Assembly (NCBI RefSeq): GCF_004634195.1 | Contig: NZ_SKBP01000009.1 | Coordinates: 1 to 64,000 of the forward strand | DNA from: Flavobacterium salilacus subsp. salilacus | GTDB taxonomy: Bacteria > Bacteroidota > Bacteroidia > Flavobacteriales > Flavobacteriaceae | Direction of reading: 5' to 3' | DNA: 64,000 bases | Shown: positions 52,488 through 62,600 of the stretch, piece by piece | Layout of the letters: every line of letters starts with the position of its first letter | Position numbering within the stretch: the stretch's first letter is position 1 | Position numbers and translations under genes: made by a program | The notes under the pieces: model-generated | The model's database searches: none | The model's input: only the letters and a program-made list of their open reading frames with translations | Told to the model about the DNA's origin: nothing

Positions 52488-53849
52488 ATGTATGCAATAC
52501 TTGATATAGAGACTACAGGGGGGCAATATAATGAAGAAGGAATAACCGAGATTGCTATTTATAAATATGACGGACACGAAATAACAGATCAGTTTATAAG
52601 TCTCATTAATCCTGAAAAACCCATACAGCCTTTTGTAGTAAAACTAACAGGCATTAATAATGCTATGCTTCGTACTGCGCCTAAATTTTATGATGTAGCC
52701 AAACGGATTGTAGAAATTACCGAAGGTTGCATTATTGTAGCACACAATGCACAATTTGACTACAGAATACTGCGTACAGAGTTTGAACGGCTTGGCTATG
52801 ATTACGAACGGCAATCGCTTTGCACGGTAGAACTTTCGCAAAAGCTGATGCCCGAACAAAAATCGCACAGCTTGGGCAAACTGGTACGGGCTTTGGGCAT
52901 CCCTATGAGCGACAGGCATCGTGCCACAGGCGATGCGATGGCTACAGTTCAGCTTTTTAAAATGCTGTTGGCAAAAGATGTTGAAAAAGCGATTATAAAA
53001 AGTTTGATAAAATCAAATGTACAGAAAGACATCTCCCCTAAACTTTTTGACCTTCTGGAGGGTATCCCATCTGTAACGGGGTTATATTATATCTATAAAG
53101 AAAACGGCGACCTTATCTACATAGGCAAAAGCAATAATATTAAAAAAAGGCTTAATCAGCATTTTACAGGATCATCACGAAAATCAAAAAGGCTGCAACG
53201 CGATATTTTTACCATTAACTATGAAGAAACAGGAAGTGAACTCATAGCATTGCTCAAAGAGTGCCAGGAAATTAAAGTTAACAAACCCATACACAACAGG
53301 GCGTTGAAAAAAACTGTTTTTCCCTACTCGCTGTATTCTGAAAAAAATAAAGAGGGCTATATGTGCCTTAATATAAAAAAAACAGATGGCAGAAGAAAAG
53401 AGATTATATCCTTTGCCGGTACAGCCGAAGCTAAAAAAGCCTTATTTAAGATAACGGATAAATATAAGCTATGCCAAAAACTGAACGGGCTGGAAACAGC
53501 TAAAACAGCTTGTTTTCCTTATAAATTAGGCAACTGTAACGGCGCATGTATTGAAAAAGAACCATCTGCGGAATATAACAAACGCGTTACGGAGTTTATT
53601 AACCATAACAGTTTTAATCATCAAAGTATGATTATTATAGATAAAGGACGAAGTATAGAGGAACACAGCGCGGTACTTATAGAAAAAGGTGTTTATAAAG
53701 GCTATGCTTTTTTTAACCTTAATTATCAGATAACCAACTCTGCCATCCTAAAAAATATCCTTGTACCTATGGAACACAACAGGGATGTTAAGAATATCAT
53801 ACAGGGCTACATAAGCAGAAAACGAAATTTAAAAATAATTCGATTTTAA
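52488..53849 (+). CDS. DnaQ-like exonuclease fused to a UvrC-type GIY-YIG nuclease
   Basis: This 453-residue fusion has an N-terminal DEDDh 3'-5' exonuclease (about residues 1-165; ILDIETTGG, IIVAHNAQFDYRIL, SDRHRATGDAMATVQLF). A GIY-YIG domain follows (about 192-280; GLYYIYKENGDLIYIGKSNNIKKRLNQHF). A C-terminal region with a Cys cluster (ACFPYKLGNCNGACIEKE) resembles UvrC/Cho proteins. Such fusions occur across bacteria and are thought to act in DNA repair as Cho-like excision nucleases. The full-length fusion is normal rather than a gene artefact. Confidence 0.92.
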   Translation: MYAILDIETTGGQYNEEGITEIAIYKYDGHEITDQFISLINPEKPIQPFVVKLTGINNAMLRTAPKFYDVAKRIVEITEGCIIVAHNAQFDYRILRTEFERLGYDYERQSLCTVELSQKLMPEQKSHSLGKLVRALGIPMSDRHRATGDAMATVQLFKMLLAKDVEKAIIKSLIKSNVQKDISPKLFDLLEGIPSVTGLYYIYKENGDLIYIGKSNNIKKRLNQHFTGSSRKSKRLQRDIFTINYEETGSELIALLKECQEIKVNKPIHNRALKKTVFPYSLYSEKNKEGYMCLNIKKTDGRRKEIISFAGTAEAKKALFKITDKYKLCQKLNGLETAKTACFPYKLGNCNGACIEKEPSAEYNKRVTEFINHNSFNHQSMIIIDKGRSIEEHSAVLIEKGVYKGYAFFNLNYQITNSAILKNILVPMEHNRDVKNIIQGYISRKRNLKIIRF

Positions 53850-53860
53850 AAGTTCTGCTC

Positions 53861-53868
53861 TATCTTTG
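53861..53868 (+). promoter_or_regulatory. -7 box TATCTTTG for miaA
   Basis: This exact consensus box lies 17 bp before the miaA start. Confidence 0.55.
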
Positions 53869-53885
53869 GTATGAATCTTTAATCA

Positions 53886-54806
53886 ATGATGACTCCCAAA
53901 AGCAAAAATAATTATCTAATAACCATTATTGGCCCTACCGCCATAGGTAAGACGGCTATAGCTATCGAAATTGCCAAACATTTTGGCAGCCCTATCCTAT
54001 CTGCCGACAGCAGGCAGTTTTTTAAAGAAATGAGCATAGGTACCGCTGTACCGAGTAAAGAAGAACTGGAAGCTGCAAAACACTATTTTATACAAAACAT
54101 AAGCATTTTTGATGAATATACCGTAGGTGACTTTGAGCGTGATGCCATTGCATTACTCGATGAATTATTTAAGGAAAAGAATGTGGTTGTAATGGTAGGC
54201 GGTTCAGGACTTTATATTGATGCCGTACTGAAAGGTTTTGATGATTTCCCTGCTATTGACAGCTCGGTAAGAGAACAGCTAAAGCAAAAATATGAAGCAC
54301 AGGGTATAACTTACTTACAGCAGGAATTAGCACGATTAGACCCCGAGCATTATAATAATGTAGCTAAAGAAAACCCACAACGGTTAATGCGTGCCTTAGA
54401 GGTTTGCATCGGTTCGGGTAAGCCCTACTCCTCTTTTTTAAATATTAAAAAGAACAGTCGTAACTTTACACCCATAATCATTGGGCTGGAAGCGGAAAGG
54501 GAAACCATGTACAGCCGTATCAACCATCGGGTTGACCTTATGGTACAGGCAGGGCTTATTGAGGAAGCCAAAGCGCTATATCCCCATAAAAACCTAAATG
54601 CACTGCAAACGGTAGGTTATAGAGAGTTATTCAGCTATTTTGATGATGAGCACTCACTTGATTTTGCTATAGAAGAAATAAAAAAAAATACGCGCCGTTT
54701 TGCCAAACGGCAAATGACTTGGTTTAAGCGTAATGAAAATGTTAAATGGTTCGATTTTACAACACCGCCGGAAACCGTTATTAATTATATAAAAGAAGAG
54801 TTATAA
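53886..54806 (+). CDS. miaA: tRNA dimethylallyltransferase
   Basis: This 306-residue enzyme prenylates A37 of tRNAs reading UNN codons. It has the P-loop IIGPTAIGKTAIAIEIA, the substrate motif LSADSRQFFKEMSIGTAVPS, VGGSGLYIDAVLKGFDDFP, LQQELARLDPEHYNN.AKENPQRLMRALEV and a C-terminal RRFAKRQMTWFKRN. Length is normal. The first codon pair is Met-Met, so ATG 53889 is an alternative. Its stop overlaps the thioesterase start by one base. Confidence 0.96.
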   Translation: MMTPKSKNNYLITIIGPTAIGKTAIAIEIAKHFGSPILSADSRQFFKEMSIGTAVPSKEELEAAKHYFIQNISIFDEYTVGDFERDAIALLDELFKEKNVVVMVGGSGLYIDAVLKGFDDFPAIDSSVREQLKQKYEAQGITYLQQELARLDPEHYNNVAKENPQRLMRALEVCIGSGKPYSSFLNIKKNSRNFTPIIIGLEAERETMYSRINHRVDLMVQAGLIEEAKALYPHKNLNALQTVGYRELFSYFDDEHSLDFAIEEIKKNTRRFAKRQMTWFKRNENVKWFDFTTPPETVINYIKEEL

Positions 54807-55546
54807 TGCCGATAGCAGAAAATTTCACATCAACATATTCGCAGGACTGGGAAATAAACTTTTTGCAATGCAACCCTAAAGGTCACCTGAAGCAAACGGA
54901 GCTTTGCAACTTGTTGCAGCTTACAGCAGGTTCGCATGCTGAAATGGGCGGGATGAGCTTTACTGATATGCAGGCGCATGACCAGGCATGGGTACTTAGC
55001 CGAATGCGTGTAGAAATTGATGAAATGCCTAAATGGAGGGATACAGTAACTGTAAAAACATGGATAATAGACTTACAGGGTTCGCGCTCTGTAAGGGCTT
55101 TGGAAATGTGGCTGAACGGTAAAAAAATAGTAGGTTCTATAACCTATTGGGCTGTATTTAACACAAAACTGAGAAAATCGGAAGCACTGGCACTACCCCA
55201 TGAGCATTTTGAGAAATATCCTGATAAACTGCCTACAAAAGCCTCTTTTGTAAAAATTGACCTTAACAGGGATAGTACTCCGGTAAGTGAAAGAAAAGTG
55301 GTATTATCTGACCTCGATATTGTTTTTCATGCCAATAATGTAAAATATCTGGAGTGGTGCCTTGACGCCATAGATTATCGCCCCTTGCTTAAACAACAAC
55401 TGGAAAGTTTTGATATGAATTTTTTAAGGGAATTAAAACTGGGAGATGAAGTAACCCTGCATAAGGGTTATGAGGGTAAAAAAGAATTTTTTACAGTAAA
55501 TAAACACGATAAACCCTGCTTTGCCCTGGAGCTTAACTGGAAGTAG
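54806..55546 (+). CDS. Acyl-ACP thioesterase
   Basis: This 246-residue protein has two hotdog domains. The first contains QLTAGSHAEMGGMSFTDMQAHDQAWVLSRMRVEIDEMPKWRDTVTVKTWI, and the second contains the D-x(5)-H-x-N-x(2)-KY core (LDIVFHANNVKYLEWCLDAI). It hydrolyses acyl-ACP to free fatty acids in the cytosol. It is co-transcribed with miaA and ends at a hairpin (55573-55615) shared with the convergent response-regulator gene. Confidence 0.9.
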   Translation: MPIAENFTSTYSQDWEINFLQCNPKGHLKQTELCNLLQLTAGSHAEMGGMSFTDMQAHDQAWVLSRMRVEIDEMPKWRDTVTVKTWIIDLQGSRSVRALEMWLNGKKIVGSITYWAVFNTKLRKSEALALPHEHFEKYPDKLPTKASFVKIDLNRDSTPVSERKVVLSDLDIVFHANNVKYLEWCLDAIDYRPLLKQQLESFDMNFLRELKLGDEVTLHKGYEGKKEFFTVNKHDKPCFALELNWK

Positions 55547-55572
55547 CCTTTTTATCTGATATAACTATAAAA

Positions 55573-55615
55573 AAATTCTCCTAACAGGCAATCACATTGG
55601 CTCAAAGGAGAATTT
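55573..55615. terminator. Bidirectional terminator between convergent operons
   Basis: AAATTCTCCT (55573-55582) and AGGAGAATTT (55606-55615) form the outer stem, with an inner GCAAT/ATTG pairing and A and T runs on either side. Confidence 0.8.
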
Positions 55616-55641
55616 TTAATATATGTGGGCTTTTCTTATTC

Positions 55642-56358
55642 CTATTCAGAAACTTTGTTTTTTATTACCAAACGGAAACCTTCGCCATGAATGTTAAGTA
55701 TTTCTACATCTTCATCCGGTTTTAAATACTTTCTAAGTTTAGCAATATACACATCCATACTTCTGGATGTAAAATAGTTATCATCCCTCCATATTTTGGT
55801 AAGCGCAAGTTCTCTAGGCATGAGGTCGTTTTCGTGCAATGCCAGCATTTTCAGCAATTCGTTTTCTTTTGGTGAAAGTTTTATCGGCTCTTCATTTTCA
55901 AACGTAAGAAAACGCAATTTTGAGTTAAGGTGAAACTTACCTATCTGGAATTCAAATTTAGTATTGTCGGTTTTTGTTTCAGATGCTTTTCGCTGAATAA
56001 TTGCCTTTATTTTCATAAGCAATACTTCAGAGTCAAAAGGTTTGTTCAGGTAGTCATCCGCTCCTACTTTATACCCCTTTAAAACATCTTCTTTCATAGA
56101 TTTTGCTGTAAGGAAAATAATTGGCACTTCCTTATTTTTTTCTCTTATCTCCCTTGCCAGAGTATAACCGTCTTTGTATGGCATCATTACATCAAGAATG
56201 CACAAATCGAAATTATCTTTCTTAAATTTCTCAAATCCTTCCATTCCGTTTTTTGCCAGCGTAACTTCAAAATCATTAATTACCAGATAGTCTTTTAGCA
56301 CCGCCCCAAAATTTGGGTCATCCTCCACTAAAAGAATCTTTTTGTTTACTTCTTCCAT
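55642..56358 (-). CDS. OmpR-family response regulator (RprY-like)
   Basis: This 238-residue regulator has a receiver domain with phospho-acceptor D56 (LCILDVMMPYKDG), T-switch (IIFLTAKS) and K (YLNKPF). A winged-helix DNA-binding domain follows (LSPKENELLKMLALHENDLMPRELALTKIWRDDNYFTSRSMDVYIAKLRKYLK). It is the partner of the kinase encoded 8 bp upstream. The pair resembles the RprXY system of Bacteroidota; target genes are not evident here. Confidence 0.92.
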   Translation of the reverse strand: MEEVNKKILLVEDDPNFGAVLKDYLVINDFEVTLAKNGMEGFEKFKKDNFDLCILDVMMPYKDGYTLAREIREKNKEVPIIFLTAKSMKEDVLKGYKVGADDYLNKPFDSEVLLMKIKAIIQRKASETKTDNTKFEFQIGKFHLNSKLRFLTFENEEPIKLSPKENELLKMLALHENDLMPRELALTKIWRDDNYFTSRSMDVYIAKLRKYLKPDEDVEILNIHGEGFRLVIKNKVSE

Positions 56359-56366
56359 ATTTTTTT

Positions 56367-57911
56367 TTAATTTATTAGATGCATTTTTATTATAAAGGTG
56401 CTACCTTTTCCTTTTTCACTTTCTACGTATATGTGGGCATTATGGTCGTCCAAAACTCTTTTTACATAAGCAAGCCCTAAACCGTGACCTTTTACATTAT
56501 GTATATCTCCCGTATGCTCTCTGTAAAACTTCTCAAAAATTCTTTTCTGAGTGCTTTTAGACATTCCCAGCCCGTTATCTTTTATCTTTATTAATATGAA
56601 ATCTTTTACATTTTCTGTATGTATTTCTATAACGGGTTCATCAGGAGAATATTTTATGGCATTATCTAAAATATTAACCAAAACATTAGTAAAATGCACA
56701 TCATTTAACAATGCCGTTGTGCGTTGCGCATTAAAATATTTTGTCAATGTACCGTTTCGGGCTTCAACAATCAAATTAATATGCTCTACAGCTTCTTCAA
56801 TAACGGTATGAACATCAGCCTGATCTTTATTAATATCTAATTCTTTTTTATCAAGCTTGGATATTTGCAATACATTTTCAACTTGCGAATGCATTCGTTT
56901 ATTCTCATCCCTTATCATTTGCAAATAACGCTGCACTTTTTCGGGGTCGCTAAATATTTTCGGATTTTTTATAGCATCCAGCGCAAGGTTTATAGTTGCA
57001 ATAGGCGTTTTAAACTCATGCGTCATATTATTGATAAAATCGGTTTTAATCTCTGATATTTGCTTTTGCTTAATTAGTTGGTTAATCGCGCTAAGGTAGG
57101 CTATAATAATTATTAGCGTAAAAATCAATGATAATGATGTTATACCTAAAATAGAAGAAAATATAAATGTTTTCTTTTGCGGAAAAGTTATCAATAATCT
57201 GTAACCTGATTTCCCGTCAATATCAGCATATACAGGATGTTGGTAGGATATGCCGTCCTCCCATTTAAGTTTGCCGGAGCGCAGTTTTGTAGCCAGTCCG
57301 TTTTTATATATCCCAAATTCAAAAGGCGTGTTTACACCGCTTTGTGAAAGTTCTGTTTCCAATACTTTATTAAGCCAGTTTTTAGAAACTCTGGTCTCCA
57401 GCGGATTAAAATCTCTGAAATCTTTAATATATAAATCAAACTGATAACGTTGCCATACCTGGATATCTCCGGTTCTGGATGCCTTTTCAGACTCGTTGTT
57501 GGGATTATCTTTCAAAGAAATGGCTTTACTAACAGTAACATCGTCAAAATAATTGCCAACCCTTTCTTTATCAAAGAACAAATTATAGTCTCTCTGGCTC
57601 ATATTATCAGAATAAATAATATTTTCGCCTTTTCGATTATTCCTGTAGTTATAGTAGTAAGGCAACATATCTTTTCTGGACGGTGCCTTTCCTGTGCTGT
57701 CTTTATAAGTAGTATAAAGTCTGAAAAACTTATGGGCATCATTTTCCTGCAATCTCACTGCAACTTTACCCAATACCTGCTGAATGTGAAACTTAAACTG
57801 TTCCTCATTATTTTTGATAGATGAATTAACCCAATATAGTTGTACCAAAATTATGCCCACGAGAGATAGGCTCATAAAAAATACCAGCAAACGAAATCGA
57901 GTCTTGTTCAT
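56367..57911 (-). CDS. Sensor histidine kinase (RprX-like)
   Basis: This 514-residue kinase has two membrane segments (about residues 8-28 and 262-285) flanking a ~230-residue periplasmic sensor. HisKA (TDFINNMTHEFKTPIATINLALDAI) and HATPase_c (NILDNAIKYSPDEP, IKDNGLGMSKS, GHGLGLAYVKRVLDDH) follow. It is orthodox and has no receiver fused. It is the first gene of the two-gene minus-strand operon with the OmpR-type regulator. Confidence 0.93.
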   Translation of the reverse strand: MNKTRFRLLVFFMSLSLVGIILVQLYWVNSSIKNNEEQFKFHIQQVLGKVAVRLQENDAHKFFRLYTTYKDSTGKAPSRKDMLPYYYNYRNNRKGENIIYSDNMSQRDYNLFFDKERVGNYFDDVTVSKAISLKDNPNNESEKASRTGDIQVWQRYQFDLYIKDFRDFNPLETRVSKNWLNKVLETELSQSGVNTPFEFGIYKNGLATKLRSGKLKWEDGISYQHPVYADIDGKSGYRLLITFPQKKTFIFSSILGITSLSLIFTLIIIIAYLSAINQLIKQKQISEIKTDFINNMTHEFKTPIATINLALDAIKNPKIFSDPEKVQRYLQMIRDENKRMHSQVENVLQISKLDKKELDINKDQADVHTVIEEAVEHINLIVEARNGTLTKYFNAQRTTALLNDVHFTNVLVNILDNAIKYSPDEPVIEIHTENVKDFILIKIKDNGLGMSKSTQKRIFEKFYREHTGDIHNVKGHGLGLAYVKRVLDDHNAHIYVESEKGKGSTFIIKMHLIN

Positions 57912-57982
57912 CGAAACAAAATTAACATTTTAACACTTAATGCTTTAAAATATTAACCAAACATTAACAATCCTGTTGAAAA

Positions 57983-58570
57983 TTATGTATTTTTCAAAGT
58001 ATTATAAATACTATATACCTGATTTTTAGCATCCTCCAAAACAATGTTATTTATAATAAAATCGCTTAATTCTCTCTTTTTTTCATCGCTCCACTGGTTG
58101 TCCATGCGTTTTTGCACCTCTTCTTCCGTGCTTCCGTCCCTTTTCATAACTCGCTGTACACGTATATCTTTTGGTGCAGTAACCAATATTATTTTATCAC
58201 AATTTTTATAACTGCCGCTTTCAAACAAAATGGCTGCCTCTTTTATAACGAATGGTACATTTTTATGAGCATTGAGCCAGTTATAAAAATGGTCGTTTAC
58301 CTTAGGGTGAATTATAGTATTGAGCGTTTGTAATTTTTCAGGACTATTAAATACCATTGCTGCCAGTTTCTTCCTGTCCGGAATACCCTCTGTAAGTACT
58401 CCCTCCCCAAAAGCAGCAGTAACTTCGGCAATCACATCGGGGGTGTATAAAATATTTTTAGCTTCCTCATCAGCAATATATACAGGTACGCCCAATGATG
58501 CAAAATAATTGGCAATAGTAGTTTTACCACTACCAATACCGCCTGTAAGCCCTATAACTTTTGTTTTCAT
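57983..58570 (-). CDS. coaE: Dephospho-CoA kinase
   Basis: This 195-residue enzyme phosphorylates dephospho-CoA in the last step of coenzyme A synthesis. It has the P-loop VIGLTGGIGSGKTTIANYFASLGVPVYIADEEAK, LNTIIHPKVNDHFYNWL and VTAPKDIRVQRVMKRDGSTEEEVQKRMDNQW. Length is normal. It overlaps the upstream glycosyltransferase gene by four bases. Confidence 0.95.
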   Translation of the reverse strand: MKTKVIGLTGGIGSGKTTIANYFASLGVPVYIADEEAKNILYTPDVIAEVTAAFGEGVLTEGIPDRKKLAAMVFNSPEKLQTLNTIIHPKVNDHFYNWLNAHKNVPFVIKEAAILFESGSYKNCDKIILVTAPKDIRVQRVMKRDGSTEEEVQKRMDNQWSDEKKRELSDFIINNIVLEDAKNQVYSIYNTLKNT

Positions 58571-59565
58571 TTTTTAAAAAATAATTCCGGAAAAGCCCGT
58601 TCCGGCTGCTTTGACAATAAATGTATTTTTATAAATGATATCATATACCCCGAACCGTACCCATAAAACTGTATGCAGGTAGCAATAAGGCTAAAAAAAC
58701 CTATTGTGATACTTTTATTTTTAAATGCCGATAGTATAAATATTAACATAAAATATATACCATATAAATACATGGGAATACTTATATTGATAAATAATAA
58801 CAGTACTGAAAATGCTAATCCTGAAATGAATAATGTTGGGAATAAAAAAGTAACTTTTTTATACTGCGGATGCCACTTATCTAAAATGGGGCGTGCTTTA
58901 CCAAACTTTCTTACCTGCTTGTAAAACTTATCCCAATCTATTCTTCTTTTATGATATACATAGCAATCAGGAAAAAGTCGAGTTTCATATCCCAATTTCC
59001 ACAGCCGTATAGAAAGGTCGGGGTCTTCGCCCGGATGTATATTGCCAAAACCGCCCGAAGCCTCAAATGCTTCTTTGGAAATGCCCATATTAAAACTTCT
59101 GGGCTGAAATTTTTCTATCCTTTCCGATTTTCCTCTGATGCCTCCCGTTGTTAAAAAAGATGTCATGGTAAAATTAATAGCCTTTTGTATATCGCTAAAG
59201 CTATCCAATGCGGCATCAGGACCGCCAAAACAATCAATATAATTGGCATTAAGACTTTTGGATACATTTTTGAGATAATCCTGCGGGATAATACAATCCG
59301 AGTCAAGCACTATAAAATAATTGCCTTTTGCCCTTTTCATTCCATAATTTCTGGAATCGCCCGGACCGGAATTGCTCTTATAATAATAGGATATAAATAG
59401 CTTACCTTCAAAACGGGAAAGCACAGTATCACACCGCACAGCCGAACCATCTTCAATAATCACTACCTCAAACTGATCTTTATACGATTGTTTGGTAAGG
59501 CTCTCCAATAATTCTTCAATCTCATCGGGACGATTATATACAGGTATTATTAATGAAAAATACAT
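58567..59565 (-). CDS. Family 2 glycosyltransferase with C-terminal membrane segments
   Basis: This 332-residue protein has an N-terminal GT-A domain (FSLIIPVYNRPDEIEELLESLTKQSYKDQFEVVIIEDGS), the metal motif DSD (FIVLDSDCIIPQ), and an acceptor region with HPGEDPDLSIRLWKLGYETRLFPDCYVYHKRR. Two or three C-terminal membrane helices follow (about 240-315). It probably acts at the inner membrane on cell-surface glycans; donor and acceptor are unknown. It shares an operon with coaE, probably by chance of location. Confidence 0.9.
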   Translation of the reverse strand: MYFSLIIPVYNRPDEIEELLESLTKQSYKDQFEVVIIEDGSAVRCDTVLSRFEGKLFISYYYKSNSGPGDSRNYGMKRAKGNYFIVLDSDCIIPQDYLKNVSKSLNANYIDCFGGPDAALDSFSDIQKAINFTMTSFLTTGGIRGKSERIEKFQPRSFNMGISKEAFEASGGFGNIHPGEDPDLSIRLWKLGYETRLFPDCYVYHKRRIDWDKFYKQVRKFGKARPILDKWHPQYKKVTFLFPTLFISGLAFSVLLLFINISIPMYLYGIYFMLIFILSAFKNKSITIGFFSLIATCIQFYGYGSGYMISFIKIHLLSKQPERAFPELFFKK

Positions 59566-59581
59566 CTACAACAATTTTTAA

Positions 59582-59589
59582 CAAAGTTA
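59582..59589 (-). promoter_or_regulatory. -7 box TAACTTTG for the glycosyltransferase-coaE operon
   Basis: This exact minus-strand consensus box ends 17 bp before the start codon. It lies just beyond the terminators of the preceding surface-protein gene. Confidence 0.55.
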
Positions 59590-59607
59590 CTGTTTAAACA
59601 AAAACAA

Positions 59608-59666
59608 AAGCCACTAAAATAGTAGCTTGTATATAAAAAAGAACCGATGGCTTTCGCCATCGGTTC
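59608..59666 (-). terminator. Two tandem terminators after the surface-protein gene
   Basis: The first hairpin, GAACCGATGG/CCATCGGTTC (59641-59650, 59657-59666), is followed on the minus strand by TTTTTTATA. The second, AAGCCACTA/TAGTAGCTT (59608-59616, 59620-59628), is followed by TTGTTTTTGTTT. Confidence 0.88.
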
Positions 59667-59691
59667 AACCAATTAAAAATAATAATTACAA

Positions 59692-62600
59692 CTATTGCTT
59701 TTTAACTACTTTAATTGTTTTTGTCATGGTATCGGCATTTATAGTAACTATATAAGTACCATCTGCAAGTATCGACATATCAAGCTTAACATCAGTGGTA
59801 TTAGGCGTTTTAGCCATAACCTGCTGCCCAAGCATGTTAAATACCGCTACAGATGTAATATCTGAAGAGTATTGTATAGTAAGTACGTCTTTTACAGGGT
59901 TTGGATAGTAACTGAATGAAGCCGCATCAAAACGAGTACCGCCTAAAACCTTAGTTACTGTAACAGCAAGGGCATTAACACTGGTACAACCACCTATGGT
60001 TTGTACAGCATAATACGTCATACCTTCTTCTATTACTGTACCGGGAGCTATAGGGTTAGTACCTGCCATAGCATCTTCTTCAGTCATATACCATACTACT
60101 TCATTACCGTTTACTACTATATCCTCAATAACTGCAAATTCTGCTGTGTTGCTGGCTGCAACAACTACCTGAGATGTTTCTCCTGTTGGTGCAGGTGTAA
60201 CAGTTACCTCAACAGTAAGCGCAACACGCCCTAAGCTTTCGCAACCATTCATAGTTTGAGAACCGTAGTATATAGTACCGTTTACAAGCTCTGCATCCAT
60301 AGCAAGCGGTTCGCCACCATCGGCAGCTTCATACCACATTAGGTCGCTACCCGCTGCAAACAAATCTGCAACAGTAGCACCGCTACAAACTACCTGTACT
60401 GCATCTGGTACGGTTGGAGTTTCGGTTGAATATACCATTACTGCAACAGCCGTTCTTTCAATACTTTCACAATCCGTAGTTTGCGAAGCATAGTAAGTCA
60501 TACCGCTCATAAGCTCGGTATCTTCTGCCAGAGGCATTCCGCCTTCGGCAGCATCATACCACTGTACCATTTCGCCTTCTGCTGCAAGATCGGCAACAGT
60601 AGCACTGTTACAGAAAGATTGTTCTGCACTTGCCATAGGGGCTTGTGTATTACAAACTACGGTAAGTACTCCGCTTATATACATAGCACCATCCCAGAAG
60701 TTACCTCCCAAGGTGTTATATCCGCCATAGCTATACGGTCCGTCTTCAAGCTGGAATCTGCTTGCATAATAGTAAGTACCCGGCTCAAGTCCGGCTCCTA
60801 TAGCAGCCATATATTCGTCATTATTACCTACCTGTATGTTAAACGTCATTGGTATCCAGGTTGTCCATGTAGATGGATCAGTATTATCTGCATTTACACC
60901 TACCCATGCCGTAATACCGGCACCCGGACCTGTACCCGGAGTTACACCAGCTTCATAAGCCTGTGCATATACCACACCTGTATTACCTTGTACTACTGTA
61001 AGAGAACCGGGGTATTGAAGGTTTACATAATCTAACGACGGAGGGTTAACTGTTACAGTAACCGCCAGTCTGTTTTGGCTTTCGCAACCATTCATTGTTT
61101 GCGATGCGTAGTAAGTAGCTCCGTTTACAAGAGCAGTATCAGCATTAAGCATTGTACCGCCTGTTGCAACACTATACCACATAATGTTACTTCCCATAGC
61201 CATCAAATCGGCTACTGTAGCACCATCTTCGAATACTTGCGCAGCAGAACCTGTAGGTGCAGGAGTAACATTAACCGTTACAGCAACCGCAGTTCTTGTT
61301 AAGCTTTCGCAGCCCACTGTTTGAGAGGCATAATATGTACCTCCGCTAACTACGGCAGCACTCATTGCAAGAGGCGAACCACCTGTTGCAGTAGCATACC
61401 ACTGTACGTTATCACCTTCGGCTACAAGATCGGCTACTGTAGCAGCATCACAAAATGCCTGAGATGCAGCAGCCACAGGAGCTGTAGTACCACAGTTAAC
61501 CGTAAGCATACCGCTTACGAAATCTGTACCGTTCCAAATAGAACCTCCGCCTGCGCTGTAACCGCCATAGCTATACGGACCTTGCTGATACTGGAATCTT
61601 GATGCATAGTAGTATGTACCAGGCTCCAGATTGTCGCCAATAGCAGCCATAAACTCATCGTTATTACCTACTTGTACGTTAAAGGTCATTGGTATCCAAG
61701 TCGTCCATGTAGATGGGTCAGTATTTTGGTCGCTGATACCTATCCACGCTGTTACGCCAATACCAGGGCCTGCGCCCGGTGTTACACCCGGCTCATAGCC
61801 TTGTGCATATACAGTACCTGTATTGCCTTGTACTATTGTTAATTGAGGTGGCCATTGCAGGTTTACCCAGTCCATTTGCGGTACTGTTACTGTAACGGCA
61901 AGTCTGTCCTGGCTTTCGCAACCGTTTAAAGTTTGTGTAGCATAGTACATTCCTGATGATAAAATTGTAGCGCTGGTAAGAGGTGTACCTCCTGTAGCTG
62001 CATTATACCAATGAATGTCTGTACCTGTAGCGGTAAGATCGGCTACGGTAGCAGCAGTAGTAAATGATGCCTCTGTATCTCCTGTAGGAGCGGGAGTAAC
62101 TATTACGTTTATCGTAGCAGAATCTGATGCAGGACATCCAAGATCTGTTGTTACAGTAGCTGTATATGTAGTGTTTGCGCTTGGCATTGCATATACAACT
62201 TGTGCAGGATCGCCAGTATATGCTACAGTACCTGCTGCATCTTCATAAAGACCATCTATAGGAGACCATACATATTCTACCGCGCTGCTCGCGCCGGTAA
62301 TAACTACGTTATAATCTTCCCACTCGCCAAAACCTGTGTGTCCGCAAGCCTGTGTCGCATCAAAAGCCGTTGTACCATATATACATCCTACACGCATTCT
62401 TGTATTTCCATTAAATGCAGATGCCGGAATAGTAGCAGTACCCGTTACTACAGTAGTAACTGCAGTAGTGGAATTGAATATACTCTCGTTCGCAGAAAAT
62501 ATACCGTCTTGATTGAAATCTATCCATATACGGTAACGTTGACCAAATGTAGGACCCGCTTGTAATGAAATATTATAAGTTTGTCCGCCCACTACGTTGG

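Noticed and set aside
60001..62565. Plus-strand ORFs opposite the T9SS surface-protein gene
   Set aside because: Cys/Ser/Arg-rich translations are the antisense shadow of Thr/Ala/Gly-rich repeats in the real minus-strand gene.
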